A DNA stretch of 64,000 nucleotides from Rhizobium sullae. Lineage in GTDB: Bacteria > Pseudomonadota > Alphaproteobacteria > Rhizobiales > Rhizobiaceae. Positions within the stretch are counted from its first letter, which is position 1; each line of letters opens with the position of its first letter. The DNA lies in assembly GCF_025200715.1 (NCBI RefSeq), contig NZ_CP104143.1:3103501-3167500 (forward strand). Direction: 5' to 3'. A model generated the notes under the pieces. The model saw nothing but the letters and a program-made list of their open reading frames with translations, searched no databases and was not told the origin of the DNA. Positions 8,987-17,462 of the stretch are shown in pieces. The translations under genes and the position numbers were made by a program.

Positions 8987-9898
8987 ATGAATTTGGCGGA
9001 AAGTAAGGTTGCCAGCAGAGCCATCTATCAGCCGGGTGCGAGCAGTATCGAGGGCCTGCCGACAACGCTGCAGATGTTCCACGCCCATCCGCCGGTCATG
9101 GTCATGCCGCACTGGCACGCGCAGGTGGAAGTGAACTACATCATGCGCGGAATCGTGCATTACCGCATGAACGACCACGAAATGACGCTCAGGGCCGGCG
9201 ACATGTGCCTCTTCTGGGGCGGCCAGCCGCATCAGATGGATGAATCCTCCGACGATTCGCTCTATGCGGGAGCCCATCTGCCGCTTGTCTATTTCTTCCG
9301 TCTTCGCCTGCCTGCCGAAATTTCCAGCAGGCTGATGAAGGGCTCGACGCTGCTGACGTCCGCCACCGACGCCGCAGACAAAGAGAACTTCTCCCGCTGG
9401 TCCCGCTACGCCAACTCCGGCAATCCAGCAAAAGCGCAACATGCCGTCGACGAGTTGCTGCTCCGCATCGAGCGCATCGCATTCGAACCCTATTCGATGA
9501 CGGCTGTCGGCTACGGTGGAACGGAGGCCGAACAGCCCCATGCGCAATCGTCGCGCAGCATAGTCAGGATGTGCGATTTCATCGCCGCCAATTTCATGGA
9601 GGACATCGACACCGTCGATATCGCCCGTGCTGCGGATCTGCATCCGAAATACGCAATGAACGTCTTCAAGAAATCGACCGGGATGACGCTCAGCAAATAC
9701 CTCAATCTGCTGCGCCTTTCACGCGCCCAGGCGTTGCTGATGGCCGACGACGCGAATGTGCTTCAGGTGGCGATGGACAGCGGTTTCGGCTCCATCAGCG
9801 CCTTCAACAAATCCTTCCGCCACATCGCAGGCATGTCACCGTCGGACTTCCGAAGAGACATCCGCCTGGCAACGTGCGGCAACACAGTGGCAAACTAA
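8987..9898 (+). CDS. AraC-family transcriptional regulator
   Basis: A 303-residue regulator. The N-terminal half has a cupin-like ligand domain with HWHAQVEVNYIMRG and RAGDMCLFWGG in the pattern of sugar-sensing AraC proteins of the MelR type. The C-terminal 100 residues hold the double helix-turn-helix (VDIARAADLHPKYAMNVFKK and VLQVAMDSGFGSISAFNKSF, ending ...SPSDFRRD). It is divergent from the sugar ABC operon, so it most likely activates that operon in response to the transported sugar. A short AAAAAGGGA sequence lies only a few nt before the ATG. Confidence 0.9.
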   Translation: MNLAESKVASRAIYQPGASSIEGLPTTLQMFHAHPPVMVMPHWHAQVEVNYIMRGIVHYRMNDHEMTLRAGDMCLFWGGQPHQMDESSDDSLYAGAHLPLVYFFRLRLPAEISSRLMKGSTLLTSATDAADKENFSRWSRYANSGNPAKAQHAVDELLLRIERIAFEPYSMTAVGYGGTEAEQPHAQSSRSIVRMCDFIAANFMEDIDTVDIARAADLHPKYAMNVFKKSTGMTLSKYLNLLRLSRAQALLMADDANVLQVAMDSGFGSISAFNKSFRHIAGMSPSDFRRDIRLATCGNTVAN

Positions 9899-10346
9899 GC
9901 GTCCGGTGTCGTCCACCACATTGCCATTTCCGGGATCGTATTCCCACTCAACAAAAGGCCCGCTGATTACCGAGCGTTGATGCCGTCCTGTGAAGGATTC
10001 GCAGTTCTAACCAACAGCAAGGTTATACCGACGCGCGCTAATCAAAACCGGCGCGCCCAATCCAGCAGTTGCGCCGGGCCGTTGCGGCTGGCGCGGGGAT
10101 GCCAGCGCATGCCCCGCCTTTCCTGCTTCAGAGGCCTTCGCCGGTACGGCATTTGGCTCGTCAGCTTCATGCACATGATCTGGGATATATCGATCTGGAG
10201 CAGATGACTTGCAAACGGTCGACAACCCGTTCGGCACGAGGTTGTCACCCATGTGTTAGGTACGATCTGTTACCTCTGTCTCCGGGGCGGACATTGTGTA
10301 TCTGTTGCGGGGGCTTGAAACCACGGAGGCTTGCCAATATTCGCCG
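9899..10346. other. Gap of 448 nt between convergent regulators
   Basis: No convincing gene. Two hairpins are visible: GCGGGGATGC (10093-10102) pairing with GCATGCCCCGC (10107-10117, one bulge), and GACAACC (10221-10227) with GGTTGTC (10240-10246). The first is GC-rich and followed by CTTTCC, so it could act as a weak terminator for the AraC-type gene, although it lies about 200 nt past the stop. Short reading frames here have no recognisable features. Confidence 0.4.
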
Positions 10347-11450
10347 TCAGTGAGGAAAGCTCTCTCGATCCTGGCTATCCATAGAAATCTGGTGAATTGA
10401 AACAGGCCGGCGCCGAGCGGTGGACGCGCGTTCAACGAGATGGCAGGCAAGTTCCACGCGACGCGGCGGCATGGGCAGGCTGGAGAGGTTGTCGCGTAGC
10501 AGATCGAGCGCCACCGAGCCGATCTCGCGCATTGGGATATGCATAGTCGTCAGCGGCGGATTGAGGAAGGCCGCCTGCGGAAGATCGTCCATACCCATCA
10601 CTGAAACGTCGCCCGGCACAGTAAACCCGGACTGCTGGACACCCATCATCGCCCCGACGGCGAGGCTGTCGCCGGCGGCCAGTATGGCGGTGAAATCGAG
10701 CCCTCGGGCAGCGATGCGCGCCGCGACCGCTTGGGCTGCAAGCTCCGGAAGCCAGTCTTCGACAGGCACCATGAGACCCTCGTCGAAGGGTAGTCCGCGA
10801 TGCAGCAGGGCGTCCTTCCAGCCTTCGTAGCGCCTTTCGATGGTGCGCCGGCCGGGCCGCATCAGGAACAGGATACGCTCGTGGCCGAGATCGATCAGGT
10901 GATCGGCGGCGAGCCGTGCGCTTGAGCGGTTGCAGGGCGTGACGCTGGAAAGCCGCATGAACGGATCGTCGCTATTGAGAAGGACCACAGGCTTGTGAAA
11001 GCCGCGCGTGGCGGCAAGCATGCCCTCGTCATCGACAGTGAGAAACAGCAGGCCGGCAACCTGCGGATCATCCAGCGCCTCCTTCAGAACGGCGAGTTCC
11101 TCGTGTCTGCCTGCGATTGGCCGCGTGATGATTTCGAGCCCGAGCGCCTGCGCCCGATCCTTCAAGCCTTCTAGGACATAAAGCGTGAACTGGTTGCGCA
11201 CATAGTCGATCATGGCAGCGCTCGATGCGGCGAGAATGACTTTCTGCCCCGCAACCGCGGTTGGAATGACGTAATTGGCAATTTTTGCGACTTCGAGCAC
11301 CTGCTGGCGGATTTCCGGCCGGACGCCTTTTTCGCCCGCAAGCGCACGCGAGGCGGTGCTCAGCGAAACACCGCAGGCTTCGGCAATGTCTTCCAGACGC
11401 ACACGCTTGCTCTTCTTTCCGCGTTTGCCCGGCAATGGTTTCACAGTCAT
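10347..11450 (-). CDS. LacI-family transcriptional regulator
   Basis: A 367-residue repressor-type regulator. The N-terminal helix-turn-helix reads VRLEDIAEACGVSLSTASRAL (about residues 17-37), followed by a periplasmic-binding-protein-like sensor domain with typical elements (LLFLTVDDEG, DHLIDLGHERILFL, AILAAGDSLAVGAMMG, SVMGMDDLPQAAFLNPPLTTMHIP). The ATG at 11450 has GGAGACGAGG upstream; the longer frame extends into the promoter region and is rejected. It is divergent from the pectin-catabolism operon at 11565 and so is expected to repress it, released by an unsaturated or keto-uronate intermediate (inference). Confidence 0.92.
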   Translation of the reverse strand: MTVKPLPGKRGKKSKRVRLEDIAEACGVSLSTASRALAGEKGVRPEIRQQVLEVAKIANYVIPTAVAGQKVILAASSAAMIDYVRNQFTLYVLEGLKDRAQALGLEIITRPIAGRHEELAVLKEALDDPQVAGLLFLTVDDEGMLAATRGFHKPVVLLNSDDPFMRLSSVTPCNRSSARLAADHLIDLGHERILFLMRPGRRTIERRYEGWKDALLHRGLPFDEGLMVPVEDWLPELAAQAVAARIAARGLDFTAILAAGDSLAVGAMMGVQQSGFTVPGDVSVMGMDDLPQAAFLNPPLTTMHIPMREIGSVALDLLRDNLSSLPMPPRRVELACHLVERASTARRRPVSIHQISMDSQDRESFPH

Positions 11451-11460
11451 CCTCGTCTCC

Positions 11461-11497
11461 TTGCCGCAATCATGAGAAAAATTTTCAGGTTGCGCAA
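11461..11497. promoter_or_regulatory. Candidate LacI-family operators
   Basis: Two related palindromes with the central CpG usual for LacI-family sites lie between the divergent regulator and operon: TTGCCGCAA at 11461-11469 and TTGCGCAA at 11490-11497. An AT-rich inverted repeat (GAAAAATTTTC) sits between them. The position fits joint control of the regulator gene and the pectin operon. Assignment rests on symmetry and location only. Confidence 0.35.
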
Positions 11498-11564
11498 GAA
11501 AAAATCCCGTGGCTTTATTTTGGCAGCGAAACCGCCGAAGAGCGGACAGGTTGGGAGGATTACC

Positions 11565-12665
11565 ATGGCCCCGAATGGCCGCGATATTCGCGGTGGTCTC
11601 GATCGCCTTGTTGCCGGAACGACCGGCCTGAAGCACGACGGTCGCTTCCATGAACCTAATCTCGACGGAACCGCCGGCGACTACATCAGTTTCGAAAGTT
11701 GGGAGTGGCCGCAGGGTGTCGGCCTCTATGGCCTGATCAAGCTCTGGCTTTTCACCGGCCGCCGCGATCTGCAGCAGCTCATCGAAGGCTGGTACCAGGC
11801 ACGCATCGAGGCGGGCCTGCCGCAACTCAACGTCAATACCACCGCGCCGATGCTCGGCCTTTCAGTGCTCTGGGCCAAGACCCGCGACCCCCGCTGGCAG
11901 CAGGTCCTCGACGACTGGGCAAACCGCGTGATGTCGGACATGGGCCGCACGCCGGAAGGCGGTTTCGAGCATCACGTCTCCGATAAGGTGAACGACAACG
12001 AACTCTGGGACGACACCCTTTATATGGTCGCCCTGTTCCTGGCATCCTACGGTCAGGCAAGCAGTCGGCCCGAACTGGTCGATGAGGCATCGCGGCAATT
12101 CCTCGTCCACACGCGTTACCTCGCAGACACCAATACCGGCCTCTGGTTCCACGGCTGGACCTTTGACGGTCGGCACAATTTTGCCGAAGCGCGCTGGGCG
12201 CGCGGCAATGCCTGGATCACGGCGGGACTACTTGATTTCTTCGATCTCGCCGAAATCAGCAAGCCGGTGAAAGAATTTCTTCAGGGTGTTCTCGTGGCGC
12301 AGGTCGATGCGCTGCTCGCGCTTCAGGCTCCGTCCGGCGCCTGGCGCACCTTGCTCGACGATCCCACCTCCTACGAAGAGATTTCCGCTACGGCTGGCAT
12401 CGGCTACGGCCTTCTGAAAGGTTATCGTCTCGGGCTCGGCACGCCGGCATGGCGTGAAGCCGGGCTGAAAGCCCTGCAGGTGGTGATGGACAATATCGAC
12501 GAGACCGGCACCGTGCTCAACGTCTCCTACGGCACGCGCATGGGTCACGATCTCCAGTTCTACAAGGATATCCCCATTCAACCGACCGGCTACGGCCAGG
12601 CATTGGCAATCCTGTGCCTCTCCGAAGGCCTGCAGCATGTCGGCACCGAAGGACAAGCAGCGTGA
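11565..12665 (+). CDS. GH88/GH105 family unsaturated uronyl hydrolase (rhamnogalacturonyl hydrolase-like)
   Basis: A 366-residue (alpha/alpha)6-barrel hydrolase. ELWDDTLYMVALFL carries the Asp pair of the YteR-type catalytic site, and RWARGNAWITAGLLDF matches the conserved RWARGNGW motif. Such enzymes remove the unsaturated galacturonyl residue left by pectin or rhamnogalacturonan lyases, giving a 5-keto-4-deoxyuronate, the substrate of KduI encoded next. No signal peptide is visible, so it acts in the cytoplasm on imported oligosaccharides. The ATG at 11565 follows GGGAGG with 6-nt spacing; an upstream in-frame ATG at 11472 would lie in the operator region. It overlaps kduI by 4 nt if the GTG start of kduI is used. 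Confidence 0.88.
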   Translation: MAPNGRDIRGGLDRLVAGTTGLKHDGRFHEPNLDGTAGDYISFESWEWPQGVGLYGLIKLWLFTGRRDLQQLIEGWYQARIEAGLPQLNVNTTAPMLGLSVLWAKTRDPRWQQVLDDWANRVMSDMGRTPEGGFEHHVSDKVNDNELWDDTLYMVALFLASYGQASSRPELVDEASRQFLVHTRYLADTNTGLWFHGWTFDGRHNFAEARWARGNAWITAGLLDFFDLAEISKPVKEFLQGVLVAQVDALLALQAPSGAWRTLLDDPTSYEEISATAGIGYGLLKGYRLGLGTPAWREAGLKALQVVMDNIDETGTVLNVSYGTRMGHDLQFYKDIPIQPTGYGQALAILCLSEGLQHVGTEGQAA

Positions 12666-13498
12666 CGATGAAGATTTTGTATGGAGCGGCACCGGAAGAC
12701 GTCAAAGCCTATGATACGGAACAGCTCCGCAGCGCCTTCCTGATGACGGACCTGTTCCTGCCCGACGCTGTCAATTTCACCTATACGCATGTCGATCGCC
12801 TGCTTCTCGGCGGTGCGATGCCGGTTTCCCAGAGCGTGACCTTCGGCTCCGGCGCCGAGATCGGCACGCCCTATCTCCTGTCTGCCCGCGAAATGGGCAT
12901 TGCCAATCTCGGCGGCACGGGCACCGTAACCGTCGACGGGCGGTCCTTCACGCTGGAAAACCGCGACGTGCTCTATCTCGGCCGCGGTGCGCGCGAGATT
13001 GCCATGGCGAGCCTCTCGGGAAGGAACCCTGCCCGGTTCTACATGAACTCGGTGCCCGCCGGCGCCGACATCCCCCACCGACTGATCAAGAAGGCGGGAT
13101 CGAAGGCTATCGATCTGGGAGACGGCCGCCGATCGAACAAGCGACGGCTCGCCATGTACATTCATCCGGAGGTGACACCGTCCTGCCTGCTATTGATGGG
13201 CATTACCGATCTTGCCGAGGGCAGCGTCTGGAACACCATGCCGCCGCATGTGCACGAGCGCCGGATGGAAGCCTATTGCTATTTCGATATGGCGGCGGAA
13301 GATCGCATCATCCACCTGATGGGCCGCCCGGAAGAAACGCGTCACCTCATCGTCGCCAATGGCGACGCCGTCTTGTCACCCGCTTGGTCTATCCATATGG
13401 GCGCCGGCACCGGCCCCTATGCCTTCGTCTGGGGCATGACCGGAGAAAACCAGGAATATAACGATGTGGCCCCGGTGGCCCTAGCGGAACTGAAATGA
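12662..13498 (+). CDS. kduI: 5-keto-4-deoxyuronate isomerase
   Basis: A 278-residue protein, the same length as E. coli KduI, with conservation along its whole length (AFLMTDLFLPDAVNFTYTHVDR, ARFYMNSVPA, VWNTMPPHVHERRMEAY, SPAWSIHMGAGT). The zinc ligands of the family are visible: two His and the Glu in PPHVHERRME and the His in WSIH. The enzyme converts 5-keto-4-deoxyuronate to 3-deoxy-D-glycero-2,5-hexodiulosonate in pectin breakdown. Start is GTG at 12662 (GTGA overlap with the preceding gene) or ATG at 12668. It also overlaps the following gene by 4 nt, so the three are translationally coupled. Confidence 0.95.
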   Translation: MTMKILYGAAPEDVKAYDTEQLRSAFLMTDLFLPDAVNFTYTHVDRLLLGGAMPVSQSVTFGSGAEIGTPYLLSAREMGIANLGGTGTVTVDGRSFTLENRDVLYLGRGAREIAMASLSGRNPARFYMNSVPAGADIPHRLIKKAGSKAIDLGDGRRSNKRRLAMYIHPEVTPSCLLLMGITDLAEGSVWNTMPPHVHERRMEAYCYFDMAAEDRIIHLMGRPEETRHLIVANGDAVLSPAWSIHMGAGTGPYAFVWGMTGENQEYNDVAPVALAELK

Positions 13499-15978
13499 GC
13501 CCGATGAGATCACTTATGGACCGTGAGCTTAACCCCGGCGAAGCCATCCGCTACTGGCAGCTCGGCGCGATCGCCGAGGAGCGTTTCGACGTTCCCGACG
13601 CCCCGATGAAGGGTGAGATGGACCCGTTCTTCTTCTTGACGAAGCATAAGAACTTCATCCCGCACGAATATCCCTGCCGCACGATCTTCGCCGAAACCTA
13701 TCGCGGCAAGCGGCCGGACGTGCGCGGCGCGTTCGACGCGGCGCGCTGGTGGCTGCCTTTCGGCTCGCCGCGGCTCGATCTCTCCGGCTTCTGGTTCCGC
13801 CCGACGCGACTTGCCACCTTTGCCCGCACATTCATCGCTGCCGAGAAAGCCGGTAGGGCAAAGGTCCGCCTCGGTACTTGTGGCGGCGCGGTTCTCTGGC
13901 TGAATGGCAACGAGACCGGCTGGATGGCGCCCTATAGCCGCAACCTCGAGGCAAAGGCTGAATTCGACCTTCCGCTCAAAGAAGGACTGAACGAGGTCAC
14001 CATCTTCTTCGACGATCTGGCCGAACGCGATGCGCGCTATTTCTTCCAGCTTGATTATCTCGACGGACCGCCGGCAAACGTCGCCGTGCCCGTGCCGATC
14101 GAAGGCAAGATCGCCGAGACGATCGAGGCCGCCCTCGAAAGCATGCATTTCGACAAGACGGCCTATTTCGAAGGCGACATCACACTGCTTCTCGCCGAGC
14201 CCTTACCGGTGGATGTCGATGTCAACGTGGCCGTCGAAGGCGACTTCATGTCGACCGAACGCTTCGACTACGACTTCGTGCTCATGGCCGGCGATGCGCA
14301 TCTGGTCATCGGCCCCTCGGAAAACGCCCCCGCGGACTTCCGTCACTTCCGCATCACGCTGAAGGCCGGCGGCTTCGTCGCCTCGCGCTCGCTCGGCGTC
14401 GAGATCTGCCATGCCGGCCGTCAGGGCGAAGCACCGGCAGCGCTTGCCGAACGGATCACCGAAACGCTGGACGAAATCTCGGAATTCTCCGAGCGCGATA
14501 CCGTCCGCGCCTTTGCGCGGCTGGCAAGCGGCCGCAGTGGCGCCGACACCGATGCTATGATCGAGGAGATCCTACCTTCGATCGAGGATTGCCACGACTG
14601 CGCGGATTTCTCGCTTGTTCCGCTGATCTGGTCGCGCACCGTCTGGGGCAAGGACATCGGCGAGGCGACGCGCGACCGCATCGACCAGGCTATCCTCGGT
14701 TTCCGCTACTGGATGGATGAGCCCGGCAACGATGTGCAATGGTATTTCTCGGAGAACCACGCACTGCTGTTCCACACCTCCGCCTATCTCGCCGGACATC
14801 TTCTGGCCGACAAGACCTTTGCCCGCTCCGGCCGCACAGGCGCCGAGCAGAGCGCCGTTGGCGCTGCCCGTGTTCGCGCCTGGCTCGACCATTTCGAAGC
14901 CTGGGAAATGGCGGAGTTCAACTCCGCCCCCTATTTCCCGATCGACCTCAAGGGGCTGACCGCGCTCGCCGCCCTGTCTCCCGATACCGACATCGCCGAG
15001 CGCGCGCGGAAGGGCATCATTCGCCTATGCGAAGTGATCGGCCGCTCGGCGCATCACGGCATGGTGACGGCAGCGCAGGGGCGTTCCTACGAACACACGC
15101 TCTGCGCCGGCCGTTCTCTGGAGCTTTCGGGTGTTGCCCGTCTACTCTGGGGCAAGGGCTGGTACGGCCGCCGCGTGCACGCGTTGCCGCAGCTCGCTGT
15201 ATGTCTGCGCGACAATGGCCTGACCGTGCCGGAAAACCTTGGCATGGTCGCCTGCCATCAAGCCGACGAGCATCAGGAATGGCGGTTCGCGCAAGGTGAA
15301 AACAGGTTTGCAGCGCTCTATCACTATAAGAGCCGCGATTTCGCCATGGGGTCCGCTGCCCATTACCGCTGGAACGAATGGGGGTACCAGGAAACCGTGC
15401 TGCATCTGCGGCTCGGCAAGCGGCCAGAAGCGACCGTCTGGATCAACCATCCCGGTGAAACGATTCAGTTCGGGTACGGTCGGCCGTCCTTTTGGGGTGG
15501 TTGCGGCACCCTCCCTCGCGCCCACCAGTACCGAGCGCTAGCCGTACTCGACTTTTCCACCTTTGAAGAGCAGCCGGATTTCACCCATGCTTGGTTTCCG
15601 GTTGGCGAGTTTGACGAGAGCAGCGTCAATGGAACCCTTGCGCTGGCGCGCTGCGGGAACGGCGCGATGATGTTGCGCGGCAGCACCGATCTCGTTGCGA
15701 TCAAGGATGGTCCATCCGCCAATGCGGAACTGCGCCAATACGGCAGAAAAACCCGCTGGATCGTTCGGGTCTGCGAGGCCTCCACCCTTGCCGCGGTGGA
15801 AGCCCGGTTCACGGCTCTTGCAGTCGAGGAGAAGGAAGACGGCTCGCTCGCTATCGAGGACCCGGAATACGGCACAGTAACATTTCGCGCCGACGGTTCG
15901 GTCGAGGCCGAGGGCCGCACCATTTCGCCCAAGGACTTCACGGTTGCCGGCGAGGTCGCCATGCTGGCTGCCAACTGA
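13495..15978 (+). CDS. Unrecognised 827-residue protein of the pectin operon, possible carbohydrate-active enzyme
   Basis: I do not recognise a named family. Residues about 50-330 are rich in beta-type segments (FRPTRLATFARTFIAAEKAGRAKVRLG, WLNGNETGWM) resembling the galactose-binding-like domains in front of glycosidase catalytic modules. Residues about 380-640 look alpha-helical with paired aromatic and acidic residues (WYFSENHALLFHTSAYLAGHLL, FEAWEMAEFNSAPYFPIDLKGL, RSYEHTLCAGRS) in the style of (alpha/alpha) toroid polysaccharide lyases or hydrolases. The last 180 residues are again beta-rich (HYRWNEWGYQETVLHLRLG). No signal peptide. It sits between kduI and the binding protein with an ATGA overlap on kduI, so a cytoplasmic role on imported pectin or rhamnogalacturonan fragments is likely but unproven. 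Confidence 0.75.
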   Translation: MSPMRSLMDRELNPGEAIRYWQLGAIAEERFDVPDAPMKGEMDPFFFLTKHKNFIPHEYPCRTIFAETYRGKRPDVRGAFDAARWWLPFGSPRLDLSGFWFRPTRLATFARTFIAAEKAGRAKVRLGTCGGAVLWLNGNETGWMAPYSRNLEAKAEFDLPLKEGLNEVTIFFDDLAERDARYFFQLDYLDGPPANVAVPVPIEGKIAETIEAALESMHFDKTAYFEGDITLLLAEPLPVDVDVNVAVEGDFMSTERFDYDFVLMAGDAHLVIGPSENAPADFRHFRITLKAGGFVASRSLGVEICHAGRQGEAPAALAERITETLDEISEFSERDTVRAFARLASGRSGADTDAMIEEILPSIEDCHDCADFSLVPLIWSRTVWGKDIGEATRDRIDQAILGFRYWMDEPGNDVQWYFSENHALLFHTSAYLAGHLLADKTFARSGRTGAEQSAVGAARVRAWLDHFEAWEMAEFNSAPYFPIDLKGLTALAALSPDTDIAERARKGIIRLCEVIGRSAHHGMVTAAQGRSYEHTLCAGRSLELSGVARLLWGKGWYGRRVHALPQLAVCLRDNGLTVPENLGMVACHQADEHQEWRFAQGENRFAALYHYKSRDFAMGSAAHYRWNEWGYQETVLHLRLGKRPEATVWINHPGETIQFGYGRPSFWGGCGTLPRAHQYRALAVLDFSTFEEQPDFTHAWFPVGEFDESSVNGTLALARCGNGAMMLRGSTDLVAIKDGPSANAELRQYGRKTRWIVRVCEASTLAAVEARFTALAVEEKEDGSLAIEDPEYGTVTFRADGSVEAEGRTISPKDFTVAGEVAMLAAN

Positions 15979-16062
15979 TAGCAAAACGCCTGGTAGGAGA
16001 AACCGGCGCGACGTTTACCTGCGAGCGGGAGAAGGGCTCGTGCACGGAAGAGGAGGAAGACA

Positions 16063-17331
16063 ATGCGAAAGACCAGAACACTGCTGGCGGCGCTTGCCGT
16101 CGGGCTTTTGACGTCGACGGCGGCACTCGCCGGCGACGTCCGCATCATGTGGTATTCCGATGGCGTCGAGGGCGAGGTGCTGAAAGACCTGCTCGACCGC
16201 TTCATGAAGGAAAATCCCGGGATCAACGTCGTGCTCGACAACGTGTCGTACACGGTCGTGCGCGAACAGCTGCCAGTGCAGCTTGAAGCCGGCGACGGTC
16301 CGGATATCGCCCGCGTCACCAACCTGAAGGCAATGAGCCAGCATTGGCTCGATCTTCGCCCACTGGTCGCCGACGCCGCCTACTGGGACACGAATTTCGG
16401 CGCTCAGGCCGACTGGATGCGTCCGGATGGGTCCAACCAGATTTCCGGCTTCATGACGCAGATCACGCTTGCCGGCGGTTTTGCCAACAAGACGCTGTTC
16501 GACCAGGCGGGCATTGCCATGCCGGGCAAGGATGCGACCTGGGACGACTGGGCCCGGGCCTCCAAGCAGGTCGCCGAAAGCCAGCAGGTGCCTTTCGCCA
16601 TGGCGCTTGACCGATCCGGTCACCGCTTGAGCGGGCCGATCCTAGCCTATGGCTCGAACTACATCGGTGCCGACGGAAAACCCGCTCCGCTGGATGACGG
16701 CGCCAAGGCGTTCATCGAAAAATTCGTCGGCTGGGTCGGCGACGGAACGATGAGCAAGGACGTCTGGGTGTCTGCAGCTGGCTCGACCTACCGCGCCGGA
16801 GCCGACGATTTCATCAACGGCCAGCTTGCCTACTACTATTCCGGCTCCTGGCAGGTCCCGAACTTCTCGACCAAGATCGGCTCGAACTTCGACTGGGTCG
16901 CAACCGGCAGCCCTTGCGGTCCAGCAAATTGCACCGGCATGACCGGCGGCGCTGGGCTGGTCGCGGTCAAATACACCAAGAATCCGACCGAAGTGGCCAA
17001 GGTCATGGATTATCTGGCACGCGAAGACATCGTGAAGGAATTTTCCGAACGCACGCTGTTCCTGCCTGCGCACAAAGGCGTGGTCGAAAAGGGTCTGGAT
17101 TTCAAGACTGACGATGCACAGGCAAAGGCAGCCCTGAACATCTTCGTCGGGGCGACCGGCTCGCTTTCAGATATCGCCCGAAAGCTGCCCGGCTGGTTCT
17201 GGTCGGACACCTACTATGCGGCGCTGGTCACACGAGTGAGCCAGGCAGCGGCGGGCGAAATGCCGCTGGCCGAAGCCTACACCCGTATCGATGCGGACAT
17301 TGCGGCCAAGATCAAGGACTCGGGCCGCTAA
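16063..17331 (+). CDS. ABC transporter substrate-binding protein, family 1 (pectin-oligosaccharide type by context)
   Basis: A 422-residue periplasmic protein with a Sec signal peptide (MRKTRTLLAALAVGLLTSTAALA then GDV). The mature sequence (IMWYSDGVEGEVLKDLLDRF, EAGDGPDIARVTNLKAMSQHW) is SBP_bac_1. A ribosome site GAGGAGGAAGAC precedes the ATG. Context with GH105 and KduI suggests that it binds unsaturated oligogalacturonides or rhamnogalacturonan oligomers, comparable to TogB in soft-rot enterobacteria; homology to TogB itself is not established here. Hairpins follow in the 131-nt gap before the permeases. Confidence 0.92.
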   Translation: MRKTRTLLAALAVGLLTSTAALAGDVRIMWYSDGVEGEVLKDLLDRFMKENPGINVVLDNVSYTVVREQLPVQLEAGDGPDIARVTNLKAMSQHWLDLRPLVADAAYWDTNFGAQADWMRPDGSNQISGFMTQITLAGGFANKTLFDQAGIAMPGKDATWDDWARASKQVAESQQVPFAMALDRSGHRLSGPILAYGSNYIGADGKPAPLDDGAKAFIEKFVGWVGDGTMSKDVWVSAAGSTYRAGADDFINGQLAYYYSGSWQVPNFSTKIGSNFDWVATGSPCGPANCTGMTGGAGLVAVKYTKNPTEVAKVMDYLAREDIVKEFSERTLFLPAHKGVVEKGLDFKTDDAQAKAALNIFVGATGSLSDIARKLPGWFWSDTYYAALVTRVSQAAAGEMPLAEAYTRIDADIAAKIKDSGR

Positions 17332-17335
17332 CAGT

Positions 17336-17376
17336 GAGGCGAGCAGCGGCAGCAAAACTGCGTCGCCGCTCGCCTC
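17336..17376 (+). other. Intercistronic hairpin after the binding-protein gene
   Basis: GAGGCGAGC (17336-17344) pairs perfectly with GCTCGCCTC (17368-17376), with a partly paired GC-rich interior. A second smaller hairpin, TGGAAAC (17422-17428) with GTTTCCA (17435-17441), follows before the permease gene. Neither has a U-tract. They probably stabilise the binding-protein mRNA or reduce read-through into the permeases. Confidence 0.55.
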
Positions 17377-17462
17377 CCACTTGCACGTCTTGAGAAGCAA
17401 TTTGCAAACTGCGACAGCAGCTGGAAACGAGTAAGTTTCCACCTGCCGCTGGGAGGTGGGCA

